64,000 nt of DNA from Chlamydiales bacterium (GCA_024233395.1 JACKPR010000002.1:248001-312000); one strand, 5' to 3'; positions 35,970 through 45,178 are shown, numbered from the stretch's first letter. Translations and numbers: made by a program. Notes: generated by a model from the letters alone, not told the origin.

Positions 35970-36738
35970 TCAAATTGATCTCTACTATGAAGTCCATGGG
36001 AAAGGGAAACCCCTTGTTTTCTTATCGGGATTTTCAACTCACCACATGACTTGGCTCTCCTACATTGAATCTTTTGAAAAAGAGTTTCAAATCGTTCTTC
36101 TAGATAATCGAGGAGCAGGGCAAACAACCGCTCCTAAAACCCCCTATTCCATCGAAACAATGGCAGCTGATACGATCGCACTTCTAGATCATCTAAATAT
36201 CGAAAAGGCAAGTTTCGTAGGATCTTCAATGGGAACAGCCATCACACAAACAATCGGTTATAAATACCCTCAGCGAATCGATAAAGGAGCATTGATTGCT
36301 CCTTTTCATAAACTTCCCAAAGCTTCCCAGTTCAAAATTGCAACGACGGGAAAATTGATGCAAGCAAATGTCCCTATAGAGATCGTTATTGATACCGTGC
36401 TTCCCTGGCTTTTTAGTAATACCTTTCTCAGCAGCACAGAAAAATACCAAAAAAAAGCGGAGGAGATGGCAAATAATCCTTACCTTCAAACTCCTGAAGG
36501 ATTTGCCGGACAATTTGAAGCTTTGAAAAATTTTGACTCATCTTCCTTTCTATCAGAAATTGAAGCTCCTATGCTTATTCTAGCTGGAGAAGAAGATCTC
36601 TCAAGCCCTCTTTGGTGTGCTCAGTATCTCTATGATCACCTGAAGCATGCCACCCTTCACACTTTTCCTCATGTGGGTCACATGGCCCATGTTGAAAGAA
36701 GAGAAGAAGTGATCGAGTTGATCAAGCAGTTTGTTTAA
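35950..36738 (+). CDS. Alpha/beta hydrolase (tandem copy 2), TTG start
   Basis: A 262-aa paralogue of the preceding hydrolase with the same elbow (GSSMG), acid (GEEDLSSP) and histidine (VGHMAHVE). The start is most likely TTG 35950: GGAGG lies 6 bases upstream, no ATG exists near the expected N-terminus, and the protein then begins like copy 1 (LPFAKLNQIDLYYE against MPKISVNGTDLYYE). It overlaps copy 1 by 20 bases. The 3' end overlaps the convergent metallohydrolase gene by 17 bases. Confidence 0.85.
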   Translation: MPFAKLNQIDLYYEVHGKGKPLVFLSGFSTHHMTWLSYIESFEKEFQIVLLDNRGAGQTTAPKTPYSIETMAADTIALLDHLNIEKASFVGSSMGTAITQTIGYKYPQRIDKGALIAPFHKLPKASQFKIATTGKLMQANVPIEIVIDTVLPWLFSNTFLSSTEKYQKKAEEMANNPYLQTPEGFAGQFEALKNFDSSSFLSEIEAPMLILAGEEDLSSPLWCAQYLYDHLKHATLHTFPHVGHMAHVERREEVIELIKQFV

Positions 36739-38032
36739 TCCCTTGCTCATCTCGTAGGGTATAGCTTTCGCCGACTTTTAGGACACGCAGTTGATCTGCA
36801 ATTCCTTCTTTTCTTGCAAAAGCTGTAAATGCTAAAATAGGATCCTCAATGGCTTCCTTTCCCGTGCGATATGCACCCCAATGAATAGGGACAATCTCTT
36901 TAGCACCTAAAATTTTAAAAGCTTTTATAGCTTCCTCATGATCGATATGAACAAGAGGTTCCCCTTCTGGAGCAATCGGTAAAAAAGCCACATCAATTTT
37001 TGGGAACCGGCTCTTTAATTGTTCAAATAATGCATGCTCTTTCCCTTCCTTATCATACATCTTTGTCCCCATTGCAGTATCTCCAGCAAAATAAAGAACC
37101 TTATCTCCGACTTCAAGGACATACCCACACCAAAGCATTTTGTTGGCATCCATGAGCGCTGTTTGACTCCCATGTTGAGCGGGAACTGCCGTGATTTTAA
37201 TCGGCTGCCCTTTGCGAGAAACAACCGTTTTTTCCCACCAATCATTTTCAACAAAGTGGGTAAATCCCATTCCTTTCAGCCATTTTCCATTATTAACACC
37301 TGAAAAAACTAAGGGGTTAAAACGGGAAAAGTAATCCATTTGATTCGCATGATCTCCATGATTATGAGAATTTAAAAGCAGATCAATACAAGGGAGTTTT
37401 TCTTTTGCAATTCCCGGGGGAATATGTCGTTTAAAACAAGGAAAAACAAAATCAAAAGAAGGGTCGGTTAAAATATTAATCCCAGCAACTTGAATGAGAA
37501 GAGATGCATGTCCAATCCAGGTAATCCGAGGATCTAAACTTTCATTTCTAGAAATAACTTCTGGCGGCACTCGATAAGTTTCTTCAAGATTCTTTAAACG
37601 AGTGACAGGATCCCTAGCTCCTACGAAGAGAAGATATTGTGTCTCCCAAAATTGCTTCCACAAATCTTCTCCAGGATAATTTCGATAACGCCCGTTTTCC
37701 ATGACCGGAGTAATTTGACCAGGAAATGTCATTTTTCCCTCTTTTACCATTAAAAGTGTTTCAGGAGCTTCTGTTCTTACTCCATAAAACCAGGCCTTTT
37801 TACAAAACGTAGCAATCGCACCTATTTTTTCTCTTAACAAAGGATCTTTCTCTTCACAAAGAAGAGTCATAAGACGCTCTTTTAAATTTTCTTGATGGGC
37901 ATTTGACCAATAAGAAGCGATATAATGCCCCCAAGATTTCCAATAGGTCTCTTTCTCTATTTTTCCATGATCTAGGGTTAAATCCCACGAGGATGAACAA
38001 GAATCTATTGCTAATTCAATTTCTGAAGACAT
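36722..38032 (-). CDS. NAPE-PLD-like metallo-beta-lactamase-fold hydrolase
   Basis: A 436-aa protein. An N-terminal region of about 140 residues without recognised domain precedes a metallo-beta-lactamase fold with zinc motif SHNHGDH, then AQHGSQT, FAGDTAMG, and the final ligand in VPIHWGAYR. This is the family of N-acyl-phosphatidylethanolamine phospholipase D and UlaG-like enzymes. The N-acyl-phospholipid activity is plausible for a membrane-remodelling parasite but not proven. Its start overlaps the M19 dipeptidase gene by 22 bases, indicating coupling. Confidence 0.82.
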   Translation of the reverse strand: MSSEIELAIDSCSSSWDLTLDHGKIEKETYWKSWGHYIASYWSNAHQENLKERLMTLLCEEKDPLLREKIGAIATFCKKAWFYGVRTEAPETLLMVKEGKMTFPGQITPVMENGRYRNYPGEDLWKQFWETQYLLFVGARDPVTRLKNLEETYRVPPEVISRNESLDPRITWIGHASLLIQVAGINILTDPSFDFVFPCFKRHIPPGIAKEKLPCIDLLLNSHNHGDHANQMDYFSRFNPLVFSGVNNGKWLKGMGFTHFVENDWWEKTVVSRKGQPIKITAVPAQHGSQTALMDANKMLWCGYVLEVGDKVLYFAGDTAMGTKMYDKEGKEHALFEQLKSRFPKIDVAFLPIAPEGEPLVHIDHEEAIKAFKILGAKEIVPIHWGAYRTGKEAIEDPILAFTAFARKEGIADQLRVLKVGESYTLRDEQGIKQTA

Positions 38033-38943
38033 AAAGTTAAATTCCTTTTTACATTATTAAAAAAAAGATTTTTAATCTGTTCTTTTGAAATCTCTTTTTC
38101 AATTAACTTTTCGAAGGAATGATAACAGCTACTATTTGAAAACTCAACTTGATAAAAGGGCTTGAGGTGCTCTATGGCTGGGATAGGGATTCCCCCAAAA
38201 AAATCGGCACCAAGGGCTAATGTTTCCTCTCCACCGAGCGCAATGCCATGATGAATATGTCTTAAAAAATCCTCAGGATGATTCCCAACAAAGTGACGGA
38301 CAAAGTTGATTCCTATCACTCCCCTGCGAGCTATGATTTCTTTTGCAAATGCATCGGGTAGGTTTCGAGGATGATCCTTAATAGCTCGAAAGTTAGAATG
38401 ACTTGCAATTGGAGTAATCTGAAGTCCTCTCTTATCGATATGATTAAAAATTCCTTCAGCTAAGGCATCGGAAGCATGACTTAGATCAATCGCACTTCCC
38501 TTTCCATCCATATATTCTAGAAGAATCTCTCCATCACGCTTGAGTCCTACTTTGCTTTGATCTCCACCTCCAAAACGATTTTCTTCTTTCCACGTAAGAC
38601 TAAGATAAAGCCACTTCTCTTGATCAAAGCGGTCAAAAAGAAGATCAAAAGGCTCGTCTTCTTCAAGAAGACTCGAACAACTTTCAATGGCAAGAGCAAA
38701 TTCTGTCTTTGCTAGGGAGTTATTTTTTACTTTCTCGTAAAAACATTCGATTTGTTCTTCAGCTTTTTTTCGTGAACCCACCCCTAATTCAGTAAATACG
38801 GCTAAGGCCTGAAAAAAAACTCCCCCTTTTTCTAAAAGGGGGAGCGAACATCTTGAAGCTTCATCCATTGGCCCATTGTTTTGTCGATCTTCATTCAAAT
38901 AAGCGAGAAGATCGCAATGAAGGTCAATGACTGGTGTCTTCAT
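38011..38943 (-). CDS. Membrane dipeptidase, peptidase family M19
   Basis: A 310-aa zinc dipeptidase of the renal dipeptidase family, acting on dipeptides and in some members on D-amino-acid-containing ones. Metal-binding motifs are DLHCDLL (HxD), the DLSHAS and ASHSNFRAI strands, and GADFFGG in place of the usual GSDFDG. There is no signal peptide, so it is probably cytoplasmic. Its ATG overlaps the stop codon of the MOMP-like gene by one base, and its 3' end overlaps the NAPE-PLD-like gene, making a three-gene operon. A role in using imported peptides is inference. Confidence 0.88.
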   Translation of the reverse strand: MKTPVIDLHCDLLAYLNEDRQNNGPMDEASRCSLPLLEKGGVFFQALAVFTELGVGSRKKAEEQIECFYEKVKNNSLAKTEFALAIESCSSLLEEDEPFDLLFDRFDQEKWLYLSLTWKEENRFGGGDQSKVGLKRDGEILLEYMDGKGSAIDLSHASDALAEGIFNHIDKRGLQITPIASHSNFRAIKDHPRNLPDAFAKEIIARRGVIGINFVRHFVGNHPEDFLRHIHHGIALGGEETLALGADFFGGIPIPAIEHLKPFYQVEFSNSSCYHSFEKLIEKEISKEQIKNLFFNNVKRNLTLCLQKLN

Positions 38944-39977
38944 TAGAAGTCTAAGCGTGCTTTAACTGTAAGACCTTGAAGAAGAAGATCTCCTGCATGG
39001 TCTGGTTCAGTCGCTTTGATCACTTCGTTATGTAAAATCCACAGTTGGTGTTCCCATCCTGCTTGTAGGAGGAAGTGGAAACGATCCTCTGCAAACCAGC
39101 CATCATAACGGAATCCAGCAGCAATATCAGCTACAGGTTCTTCAGTCCATGGTTTCACATGAGTTTTTAATGTCTCTGTTGTAACACGATCAACACCTGT
39201 TACAGTGTCACGACGATCGAGATCAAATTTTCCCCAAAGAAGGGCAAGATAAAGATCTGCAAAGAAGCTAAAGTTCTTTGTAAATTGGAATGAATTATTC
39301 AACCCTGCACGTAGTCCAACTCCCCAAAAGTCTTGACCGAGCTTTAGTTTTCCATACGCACCAGTATCTAGATCGTACTGCGCAGTGTAGTCTTGATTGA
39401 TCCATGCTGCTTGAAGTCCAGCAAAGAGGCGAAGTTTCATGTATTGGCTAAGGTAGGCATTTCTACCTAGATCTAAAGTCACATTATTATAGTGAGCATC
39501 CCAATCTGCTTTTGATTTTACAAGAGTTCCATTTGCAAGACTAAATCCTGTAACATTCCAATAAGGAATCATATTTGCATTTGTTGCATCTTGGCTTTTA
39601 GAACCACTTGGGCTTGTTTGAATCCAAGTATATTCAGCAAAAACATCCCAACCATCATGAGGAAGATTGAAACCAAGCCCTACTTTGAAACCAGGATTCC
39701 AATCCCAACTAAGATCATGAACGCTACCACCTGAAGCATTTGCACCAGCACCCGTTACGGCATAAAACATCCCGTCTTGCCGAATAGTCCAGTAAATAAA
39801 ATCTGCTGTTAGAAATACATTCCAATCGCTATTGATGCGTGGTCCAGCATTTGGAGTGATCTTAATATCACAATCATCAGAATAGTATAATACAGGTTTA
39901 GATTGATCATCATGTTGACCTGCATTAACAAATCCCATGACGCCTAGAAAAAAAACTAACATCCAAGAACGTTTCAT
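38943..39977 (-). CDS. MOMP-like outer membrane beta-barrel protein
   Basis: A 344-aa protein with a clear signal peptide (MKRSWMLVFFLGVMGFVNA, cleavage after VNA near residue 19) and an amphipathic beta-barrel ending in aromatic-terminal LDF. Stretches such as NVFLTADFIYWTIRQDGM, FKVGLGFNLPHDGWDVFAEYTW and GLQAAWINQDY are typical of the Simkania/Parachlamydia MOMP-like and Legionella OMP superfamily, which is greatly expanded in Simkania. It is probably a porin or major surface protein. AAGGA precedes the ATG. It leads an operon with the M19 dipeptidase and the NAPE-PLD-like enzyme. Confidence 0.88.
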   Translation of the reverse strand: MKRSWMLVFFLGVMGFVNAGQHDDQSKPVLYYSDDCDIKITPNAGPRINSDWNVFLTADFIYWTIRQDGMFYAVTGAGANASGGSVHDLSWDWNPGFKVGLGFNLPHDGWDVFAEYTWIQTSPSGSKSQDATNANMIPYWNVTGFSLANGTLVKSKADWDAHYNNVTLDLGRNAYLSQYMKLRLFAGLQAAWINQDYTAQYDLDTGAYGKLKLGQDFWGVGLRAGLNNSFQFTKNFSFFADLYLALLWGKFDLDRRDTVTGVDRVTTETLKTHVKPWTEEPVADIAAGFRYDGWFAEDRFHFLLQAGWEHQLWILHNEVIKATEPDHAGDLLLQGLTVKARLDF

Positions 39978-40055
39978 TTGATTATCCTTCTCTTAAAGTT
40001 ATCATTGTTATAAAGGATCTGATGATAGGAGATTTTTTTTTTAATGAAAAGAAAA

Positions 40056-40904
40056 TTAAGATACTTTCGAAAATATCGTGGTTGGACAGGAGATCTTTTC
40101 AAGCGTTATCTCTTGTTCCTTCATGAGTTTTTCTATCTGATCTGTCAGATGACTAAAAGAAAAGTCTTCTTCTAACTTCTGAGACTTTTGATTTAGCCAA
40201 AGAATCAATTCCCATTCTTGATGCCCTTCTGTTAATTTGACTAAATGTGTGGATGGTGAAAATCCATTAGAAGTCAAAGGGCTATGTTTTGCTACATTGA
40301 GTAATACCTCATTAACCTTGGCTTTATCAACTTCTCGCTTAACAGAAAGAGGAATTGAAACTTGGTAAACACCCTTTTTTTCCAAAGACCAATTTGTAAG
40401 TTTTTTCGAGATAATTTCTGAGTTTGGAATCATCATCTTTTTTCTGTCAGATGTGTGAATCACAGTACAGCGGATATTGATTTTCTCCACAACTCCCATC
40501 ACTCCAGATTCTAACTGAATAATATCACCAGGGGTAACATTCTTTTCAAAAAGGATCAGAATTCCTGAGACAAAGTTATTTAAAATTGCTTGGAGGCCAA
40601 AACCAACTCCTACGCTTAAAGCTCCAGCAATGACGGCAATTCCAGTTAAGTTAATTCCGAGTGTTGTAAAAGCGATATAAAATCCAACGATAAGGATAAA
40701 AAAATAAACTAAACGACTGATCGCATAGGACGAAGAAGGAGAAATTTGCTCTCTATAGGAAAAAGCTTTTGTGATCGCTCGCTTTACTAGAAGTCCTACA
40801 AGAAATGATAAGAGTAATATAATAACAAAAACAAGAAGCTTCATCAAAGTAATGGGCGTTTCTTGAATCTTAAATAAAGTAACTGTCCAATATGAATCTA
40901 TCAT
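40056..40904 (-). CDS. Small-conductance mechanosensitive channel (MscS family)
   Basis: A 282-aa inner membrane channel with three hydrophobic helices. The pore helix TM3 is the Gly/Ala-rich VIAGALSVGVGFGLQAILNN followed by FVSGILILFEKNVTPGDII, then the beta domain (GVMGVVEKINIRCTVIHTSD...IPNSE) and a C-terminal alpha/beta domain. It releases solutes on hypo-osmotic shock. GGAGG lies 17 bases before the ATG, a longer spacing than usual. It is divergent from the DUF1003 gene. Confidence 0.93.
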   Translation of the reverse strand: MIDSYWTVTLFKIQETPITLMKLLVFVIILLLSFLVGLLVKRAITKAFSYREQISPSSSYAISRLVYFFILIVGFYIAFTTLGINLTGIAVIAGALSVGVGFGLQAILNNFVSGILILFEKNVTPGDIIQLESGVMGVVEKINIRCTVIHTSDRKKMMIPNSEIISKKLTNWSLEKKGVYQVSIPLSVKREVDKAKVNEVLLNVAKHSPLTSNGFSPSTHLVKLTEGHQEWELILWLNQKSQKLEEDFSFSHLTDQIEKLMKEQEITLEKISCPTTIFSKVS

Positions 40905-40968
40905 TATTGTTGAATTTGAACCTCCTGTTAATTATAGAGAAATTATATGTTAGATTAGGAATGATGTC

Positions 40969-41697
40969 TTGTCAAATAACAAATGTAAAAAGTGTGAAAT
41001 TTGTCATGAAGAGTTTTCCAATGCAAAACTCTTTCCCATTCGATTGATTCGAAATTCAATTCTTGATGCCATTTGTAAAAAACATCCCAACATTAATAAA
41101 AATGGATACATCTGTTACCCCGATCTCCGCGAAATCCGTTCCGAACATATTGAAACTTTACTGACTGCTGATAAAGGCGCTCTTTCAAAGCTTGAAAGAG
41201 AGGTCATTGAGAGTTTAGAAAACCAGGATGTTCTTGCAGAAAACGTCAATAAAAAGTTCGAACGAGAACTCTCTTTTGGCGAAAGAATGGCTGATAAGGT
41301 CGCAAAATTTGGGGGTAGTTGGAAATTTATACTCTCTTTTCTTGTTGTAATCGTTGCTTGGATGATCTTTAATGGTCTTTATCTTTATAACGACGCATTC
41401 GATCCCTACCCATTCATTCTTCTAAACCTTGTTCTTTCTTGCCTTGCAGCTATTCAAGCTCCCATTATTATGATGTCTCAAAACAGACAAGCTGAAAAGG
41501 ATCGTCTCCAAGCTAATGAAGAATATTGCACCAATCTTAAGGCAGAACTCGAAATCCAACAGCTCCATTCAAAACTCGATACTTTTATGAAGCATCAATG
41601 GGAATCTCTCATCGAGCTTCAGAAGATTCAGATCGAACTTGCTGAAGATATTGTCCATCACAAAAAACACTTGAAGTCTTTGAAGAAAGAAGAGTAA
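40969..41697 (+). CDS. DUF1003 membrane protein with N-terminal cysteine-rich domain
   Basis: A 242-aa protein. Residues 1-50 have CxxC-type pairs (CKKCEIC, C at 34, C at 47) suggesting a zinc knuckle. Residues 95-170 are the DUF1003 core: GGSWKFILSFLVVIVAW, NLVLSCLAAIQAPIIMMSQNRQAEKDR, with two transmembrane helices. The C-terminus is a coiled coil. The start is TTG 40969 with AGGA 8 bases upstream; no in-frame ATG precedes the cysteines. The function of the family is unknown. It is followed by a P-loop kinase gene after 12 bases. Confidence 0.82.
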   Translation: MSNNKCKKCEICHEEFSNAKLFPIRLIRNSILDAICKKHPNINKNGYICYPDLREIRSEHIETLLTADKGALSKLEREVIESLENQDVLAENVNKKFERELSFGERMADKVAKFGGSWKFILSFLVVIVAWMIFNGLYLYNDAFDPYPFILLNLVLSCLAAIQAPIIMMSQNRQAEKDRLQANEEYCTNLKAELEIQQLHSKLDTFMKHQWESLIELQKIQIELAEDIVHHKKHLKSLKKEE

Positions 41698-41709
41698 AGT
41701 CTCTTTCCT

Positions 41710-42222
41710 ATGAAACGGATCGTTATCATTGGAAGTTGTGGATCGGGAAAAACAACTTTGGCAAGACATTTAGCCGAAAATCTTGACTACCCAGTCACAG
41801 ATCTCGATGATCTATACTGGCTCCCCAACTGGACACTGCGCCCTAAAGAAGAATTTGCTTCTCTTATTGAGAAAGCAACCCGTTCCGATTGTTGGATCAT
41901 TTGTGGGAATCAATCGAAATTTCGCCACTTGATCTGGCCTAAAGCTGATACCATCATTTGGCTGGATCTTCCTCTTCACATCCTTTTACGAAGAGTTCTT
42001 GTTCGAAGCCTTCAAAGAATCTGCGATAAAAAACCGATTTGTAATGGAAACTATGAAACGTTTTCCCGCCTTTTTTGTTCTAAGTCTATTTTTTATTGGC
42101 TTCTAAAAAGTTATTTTCGTCACCGCCGCGATTATTCCAAGCAGATGAAAACAATGACAAATGTAAAATGGATTCATACGCGAAAATCAAAGGGGATCCG
42201 ATTTTTAGATCCCCATTTTTGA
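41710..42222 (+). CDS. P-loop kinase-like protein (FlaR/topology modulation protein type)
   Basis: A 170-aa P-loop protein with Walker A GSCGSGKTT (residues 8-16), a DLDDLYWLPNW motif and an IICGN/TIIWLDLP strand. The layout matches the adenylate-kinase-like group often annotated 'DNA topology modulation protein FlaR'. The real substrate is unknown; a nucleotide or small-molecule kinase is likely. It is probably co-transcribed with the DUF1003 gene. Confidence 0.75.
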   Translation: MKRIVIIGSCGSGKTTLARHLAENLDYPVTDLDDLYWLPNWTLRPKEEFASLIEKATRSDCWIICGNQSKFRHLIWPKADTIIWLDLPLHILLRRVLVRSLQRICDKKPICNGNYETFSRLFCSKSIFYWLLKSYFRHRRDYSKQMKTMTNVKWIHTRKSKGIRFLDPHF

Positions 42223-42247
42223 ATCTATCCGAACACAATTCTTTCCC

Positions 42248-43024
42248 TTAAATACAGTCGAGTCGCTTTTTTAAACGGCGTGTTCCATGCCAAGTGCAAG
42301 CCCCAATAAATCCCCATAGCATGAGGACTGATAACCAAAACGGTAGGTAACCTTCTTGGCCTAGAGCTGCAGCACGCATTCCTTCCATCACATAGATCAT
42401 CGGATTGATTAAGCTGATGTACCCCACCGCATGATTGAGTGCATAGGCTGCATGCCACGAATAGACATAACCTCCAAACATCCACATCGGAGCAATGTAG
42501 CGAAGCCACAGACTATTTAAGTCGGTCATACTTTTGATCACACTGGTTAACCAGAGAGCAAAATACCCAAAAAAGAGATTGGCTGTGATGAACATGACCA
42601 CTAACCGCCACCAAGAAATCGTATCAAGACTCCATTCCTTAAAAACCAAAAGTTTTCCAATGGGAAAAAGGAGAATCGAAAGGAGAGCAGAAGTCACCGC
42701 CCAAGAAAGTCCCATATATAGAAAAACCATGTGAGACCGAATGGGCATCACTAGGGTATGGAATATGGTGCGATCTCCTCCCATATCGGCAAGTTGCACA
42801 CCCACTTTTCCTACAATTTCCACAAATCCAAAGCTGGCAATCGCCCCAACGACAAAAAAGGCTGCATACCCTTCATGAGCCCCTTCTTGTTGTAAAAAAT
42901 AACCAAAAACCATGACATTTGTAAAAAAGATAATTGCGGTATCGATAAATTTCTTGCGAAATTCTCTTTTAAACACGATTAAATCGCGACGCATCAGCTG
43001 AAAAAAGGTTGTCCAACTATTCAT
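42248..43024 (-). CDS. ABC-2 type transporter permease
   Basis: A 258-aa permease with six hydrophobic helices, of the ABC-2 export family (NodJ/DrrB-like). I start at ATG 43024 because GGAGGTG lies just upstream and it overlaps the ATPase stop by 8 bases; the frame is open to 43069. Motifs GYVYSWHAAYALNHAVGYISLINPMIYVMEGMR near the C-terminus are typical. Together with the next gene it forms an exporter whose substrate (drug, polysaccharide or lipid) is not evident. Confidence 0.87.
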   Translation of the reverse strand: MNSWTTFFQLMRRDLIVFKREFRKKFIDTAIIFFTNVMVFGYFLQQEGAHEGYAAFFVVGAIASFGFVEIVGKVGVQLADMGGDRTIFHTLVMPIRSHMVFLYMGLSWAVTSALLSILLFPIGKLLVFKEWSLDTISWWRLVVMFITANLFFGYFALWLTSVIKSMTDLNSLWLRYIAPMWMFGGYVYSWHAAYALNHAVGYISLINPMIYVMEGMRAAALGQEGYLPFWLSVLMLWGFIGACTWHGTRRLKKRLDCI

Positions 43025-43799
43025 TTCCACCTCCAGAATTAAAAATTTCTGCATCGGGGTCATCCACAAACTTAAGGAAAACTTCTTCTAAGCTGTTTTT
43101 TTGATGTTGTTTTTTTAAATTTTCCGGAGTGTCAATCGTCCGAATCGTCCCTTCGTGAATGAGGCAAATTCGATCAGAAAGAAACTCAGCTTCATCTAAA
43201 TAGTGTGTCGTTAAAATGACTGTAATCTGCTCTTGACGCATTCTGGAAATTACTTCCCAAAGCTCGCGTCGAATATGGGAGTCTAACCCCACTGTGGGCT
43301 CATCAAGAATGACCAGTTGTGGCCGGTGCATCAACGCCCTAGCAATCAAAAACCGCTGCTTATACCCACCAGAAACCTGATCGATAGTTGCATCAAGATA
43401 TTCTTCCAACTTAAACTCTTTAGCAAGTTCCTCTTTTCGCTCCTCCGCTTCTTTCTGACTCATCCCATAACATCTTCCAGAAAAGACAAGGTTTTCTCCT
43501 AAAGAAAGTTCCTTCTCAATATTAGGGTGTTGAGGACAGTAACCAACAATCGAGCGATAGGGAAGGAGAACATCGTAAATCGATTCTCCTTTCCAGGATA
43601 TCTCTCCTGCTGTTGGAGGATGAAGGGTCGCTAAAATGGAGACTAAAGTGGTTTTCCCTGCTCCATTAACACCAAGCAGTCCTAGAACCTCTCCTTGATA
43701 AAGATCTAGAGAGACTCCCTTCAGCGCCTCTTTAATCATACGACACTTTTCAAAATAGGTTTTCGAAACCTTTTCAATACGTAAAAATAGCTCTTTCAT
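43017..43799 (-). CDS. ABC-2 type transporter ATP-binding protein
   Basis: A 260-aa ATPase. Walker A is GVNGAGKTT, the signature VSGGYKQRF is a slight variant of LSGGQ, Walker B is LVILDEPTVGLD, and the H-loop lies in TTHYLDEAE. The DrrA/CcmA-like EVFLKF ending near the C-terminus supports a two-component exporter with the downstream permease, to which it is translationally coupled. Confidence 0.93.
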   Translation of the reverse strand: MKELFLRIEKVSKTYFEKCRMIKEALKGVSLDLYQGEVLGLLGVNGAGKTTLVSILATLHPPTAGEISWKGESIYDVLLPYRSIVGYCPQHPNIEKELSLGENLVFSGRCYGMSQKEAEERKEELAKEFKLEEYLDATIDQVSGGYKQRFLIARALMHRPQLVILDEPTVGLDSHIRRELWEVISRMRQEQITVILTTHYLDEAEFLSDRICLIHEGTIRTIDTPENLKKQHQKNSLEEVFLKFVDDPDAEIFNSGGGNE

Positions 43800-43836
43800 G
43801 ACTCTGGGGATAGTTATAGATAAAACTAGTCTACTC

Positions 43837-44394
43837 CTACTCTAAGGTAATGTCAAACCCTTTTAATAAAGAAAGCGCATCGGGAATGGAAAATTTTGCT
43901 TTTTTGATTTGGTTCGCTTGAGGATCGATAGAGTAATGAATGGCTTCTCGAAAGTCTGCTCCCCTTAAATCACACTGATGAAAAAGGGTTCCTTCTAAGT
44001 CACAACCTTTGAAATTTGCTTCTGATAAAAGCGTTTCTTTAAAATCACATTCACACAATTTACTTCCTTGAAATGACATTTTTTTCATCTTCAGATGGGA
44101 AAAATTACAACTTTGGAGAATGGATTCCTTAAAACCGATTGAAAAGAGTCTTTTTTCCAAAAGATGAAAATTTGCTCCAACAATTTTACACCCTTCAAAT
44201 GAAACTTCATGAAGACGTGCTTTTTCAAAATTGACGAGCGATAAATTACAGTTTTTAAAGGTGCAAAAGGAAAATTCACCCCCTGAAAACCGACTTTCTA
44301 TAAAAAGACAATCTTCAAAAAAGCAATCTGAAAACTTACAGTCAGTAAAGGAGACCTTTGTGTAATCTTTTTTCTGAAACGTTTCGTTTTCCAT
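43837..44394 (-). CDS. Pentapeptide-repeat protein
   Basis: A 185-aa right-handed beta-helix protein: A(D/N)LxF-type repeats are visible from residue 15 to about 150 (CKFSDCFFEDCLF, CTFKNCNLSLVNF, ANFKGCDLEGTLF). The C-terminus (IDPQANQIKKAKFSIPDALSLL) resembles that of Qnr/McbG-like and YjbI-like pentapeptide proteins, some of which mimic DNA and bind gyrase. A gyrase-protecting role is possible but not shown; many members have no known role. It is unusually rich in cysteine and has no signal peptide. Confidence 0.85.
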   Translation of the reverse strand: MENETFQKKDYTKVSFTDCKFSDCFFEDCLFIESRFSGGEFSFCTFKNCNLSLVNFEKARLHEVSFEGCKIVGANFHLLEKRLFSIGFKESILQSCNFSHLKMKKMSFQGSKLCECDFKETLLSEANFKGCDLEGTLFHQCDLRGADFREAIHYSIDPQANQIKKAKFSIPDALSLLKGFDITLE

Positions 44395-44452
44395 ACGAAT
44401 AGAATAGTCAAGTTCTTAGAGGATGTCGATATAAAATTATTATCGGAAGAAC

Positions 44453-45178
44453 CTAAATAGTCTTTTGGCGATGCTCTCCAAAACAAATACCAGAAATTTT
44501 TTCGAGCTTTTCGATAGGGAAGCGGTAGTCTTCCAAAGAACCTTTGATCGGTTGATTGGGAATGACATAGGCCCAAACCTCTTCTTTAGAAAGAATGACC
44601 TTGAAGAAATGGGTCGGAACTGCCACCTCATTTTCTCCAATCACCTGATAGGTCACAAACTTTTTTCCCTCTTCTTCATGAGAAAGAAACAGAGGACCTG
44701 AGACAACTTCAAGGGGCCCATGAGTTTTAACCAATGAACGTAAATGATTTTCTAATTGATTCCAAAGTCCCCGATTAAATTGAGGATGCTGAGGACAAAT
44801 ATTCGAAAGATAAAAGGTTTCTGCAAGTGCTACTTTAGAAAAGCGTTCATCCCCAGCTGGAACAATATGACCTCGATCAAATCCTGATTTTTGATAATCG
44901 GATAAACTGCTCCTATGCCTTGTATAAAGGTCGGGATCTTCTCGAAAACTCATCCCTGACCTTTCTGCTGTTTTCACAAGACTTTCTTTTGTTAAATGCT
45001 CATGAGTCCAAAAAGGGATTTTCCCTCGAGTATCATACGCTAGTGTGTATCCTTCTCTTTCAAGGATTGGAAACGTCGTGGGTTGAAGCTTTTTATCAAG
45101 CTCTTGATAAGAAAAAACTGAAGCTGCGCCAACAACAGCTCCTATAGCAAAACCGAGACCTTTTTTTATCTTATACAT
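44453..45178 (-). CDS. DNA/RNA non-specific endonuclease (NucA/EndoG type), exported
   Basis: A 241-aa nuclease with an N-terminal hydrophobic anchor or signal (residues 7-24, LGFAIGAVVGAASVF). The beta-beta-alpha-metal motif DRGH is at residues 101-104 with H104 as general base, followed by the Mg-ligand region NICPQHPQFNRGLWNQLE (N135, E143). All catalytic residues are present. Mitochondrial EndoG is the eukaryotic relative. It is likely periplasmic or secreted, for nucleotide scavenging or attack on host nucleic acid. Confidence 0.88.
   Translation of the reverse strand: MYKIKKGLGFAIGAVVGAASVFSYQELDKKLQPTTFPILEREGYTLAYDTRGKIPFWTHEHLTKESLVKTAERSGMSFREDPDLYTRHRSSLSDYQKSGFDRGHIVPAGDERFSKVALAETFYLSNICPQHPQFNRGLWNQLENHLRSLVKTHGPLEVVSGPLFLSHEEEGKKFVTYQVIGENEVAVPTHFFKVILSKEEVWAYVIPNQPIKGSLEDYRFPIEKLEKISGICFGEHRQKTI

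Noticed and set aside
43837..44394. Calling the pentapeptide-repeat protein a Qnr fluoroquinolone-resistance protein
   Set aside because: The repeats are shared by many unrelated proteins, and gyrase-loop features cannot be confirmed by eye.
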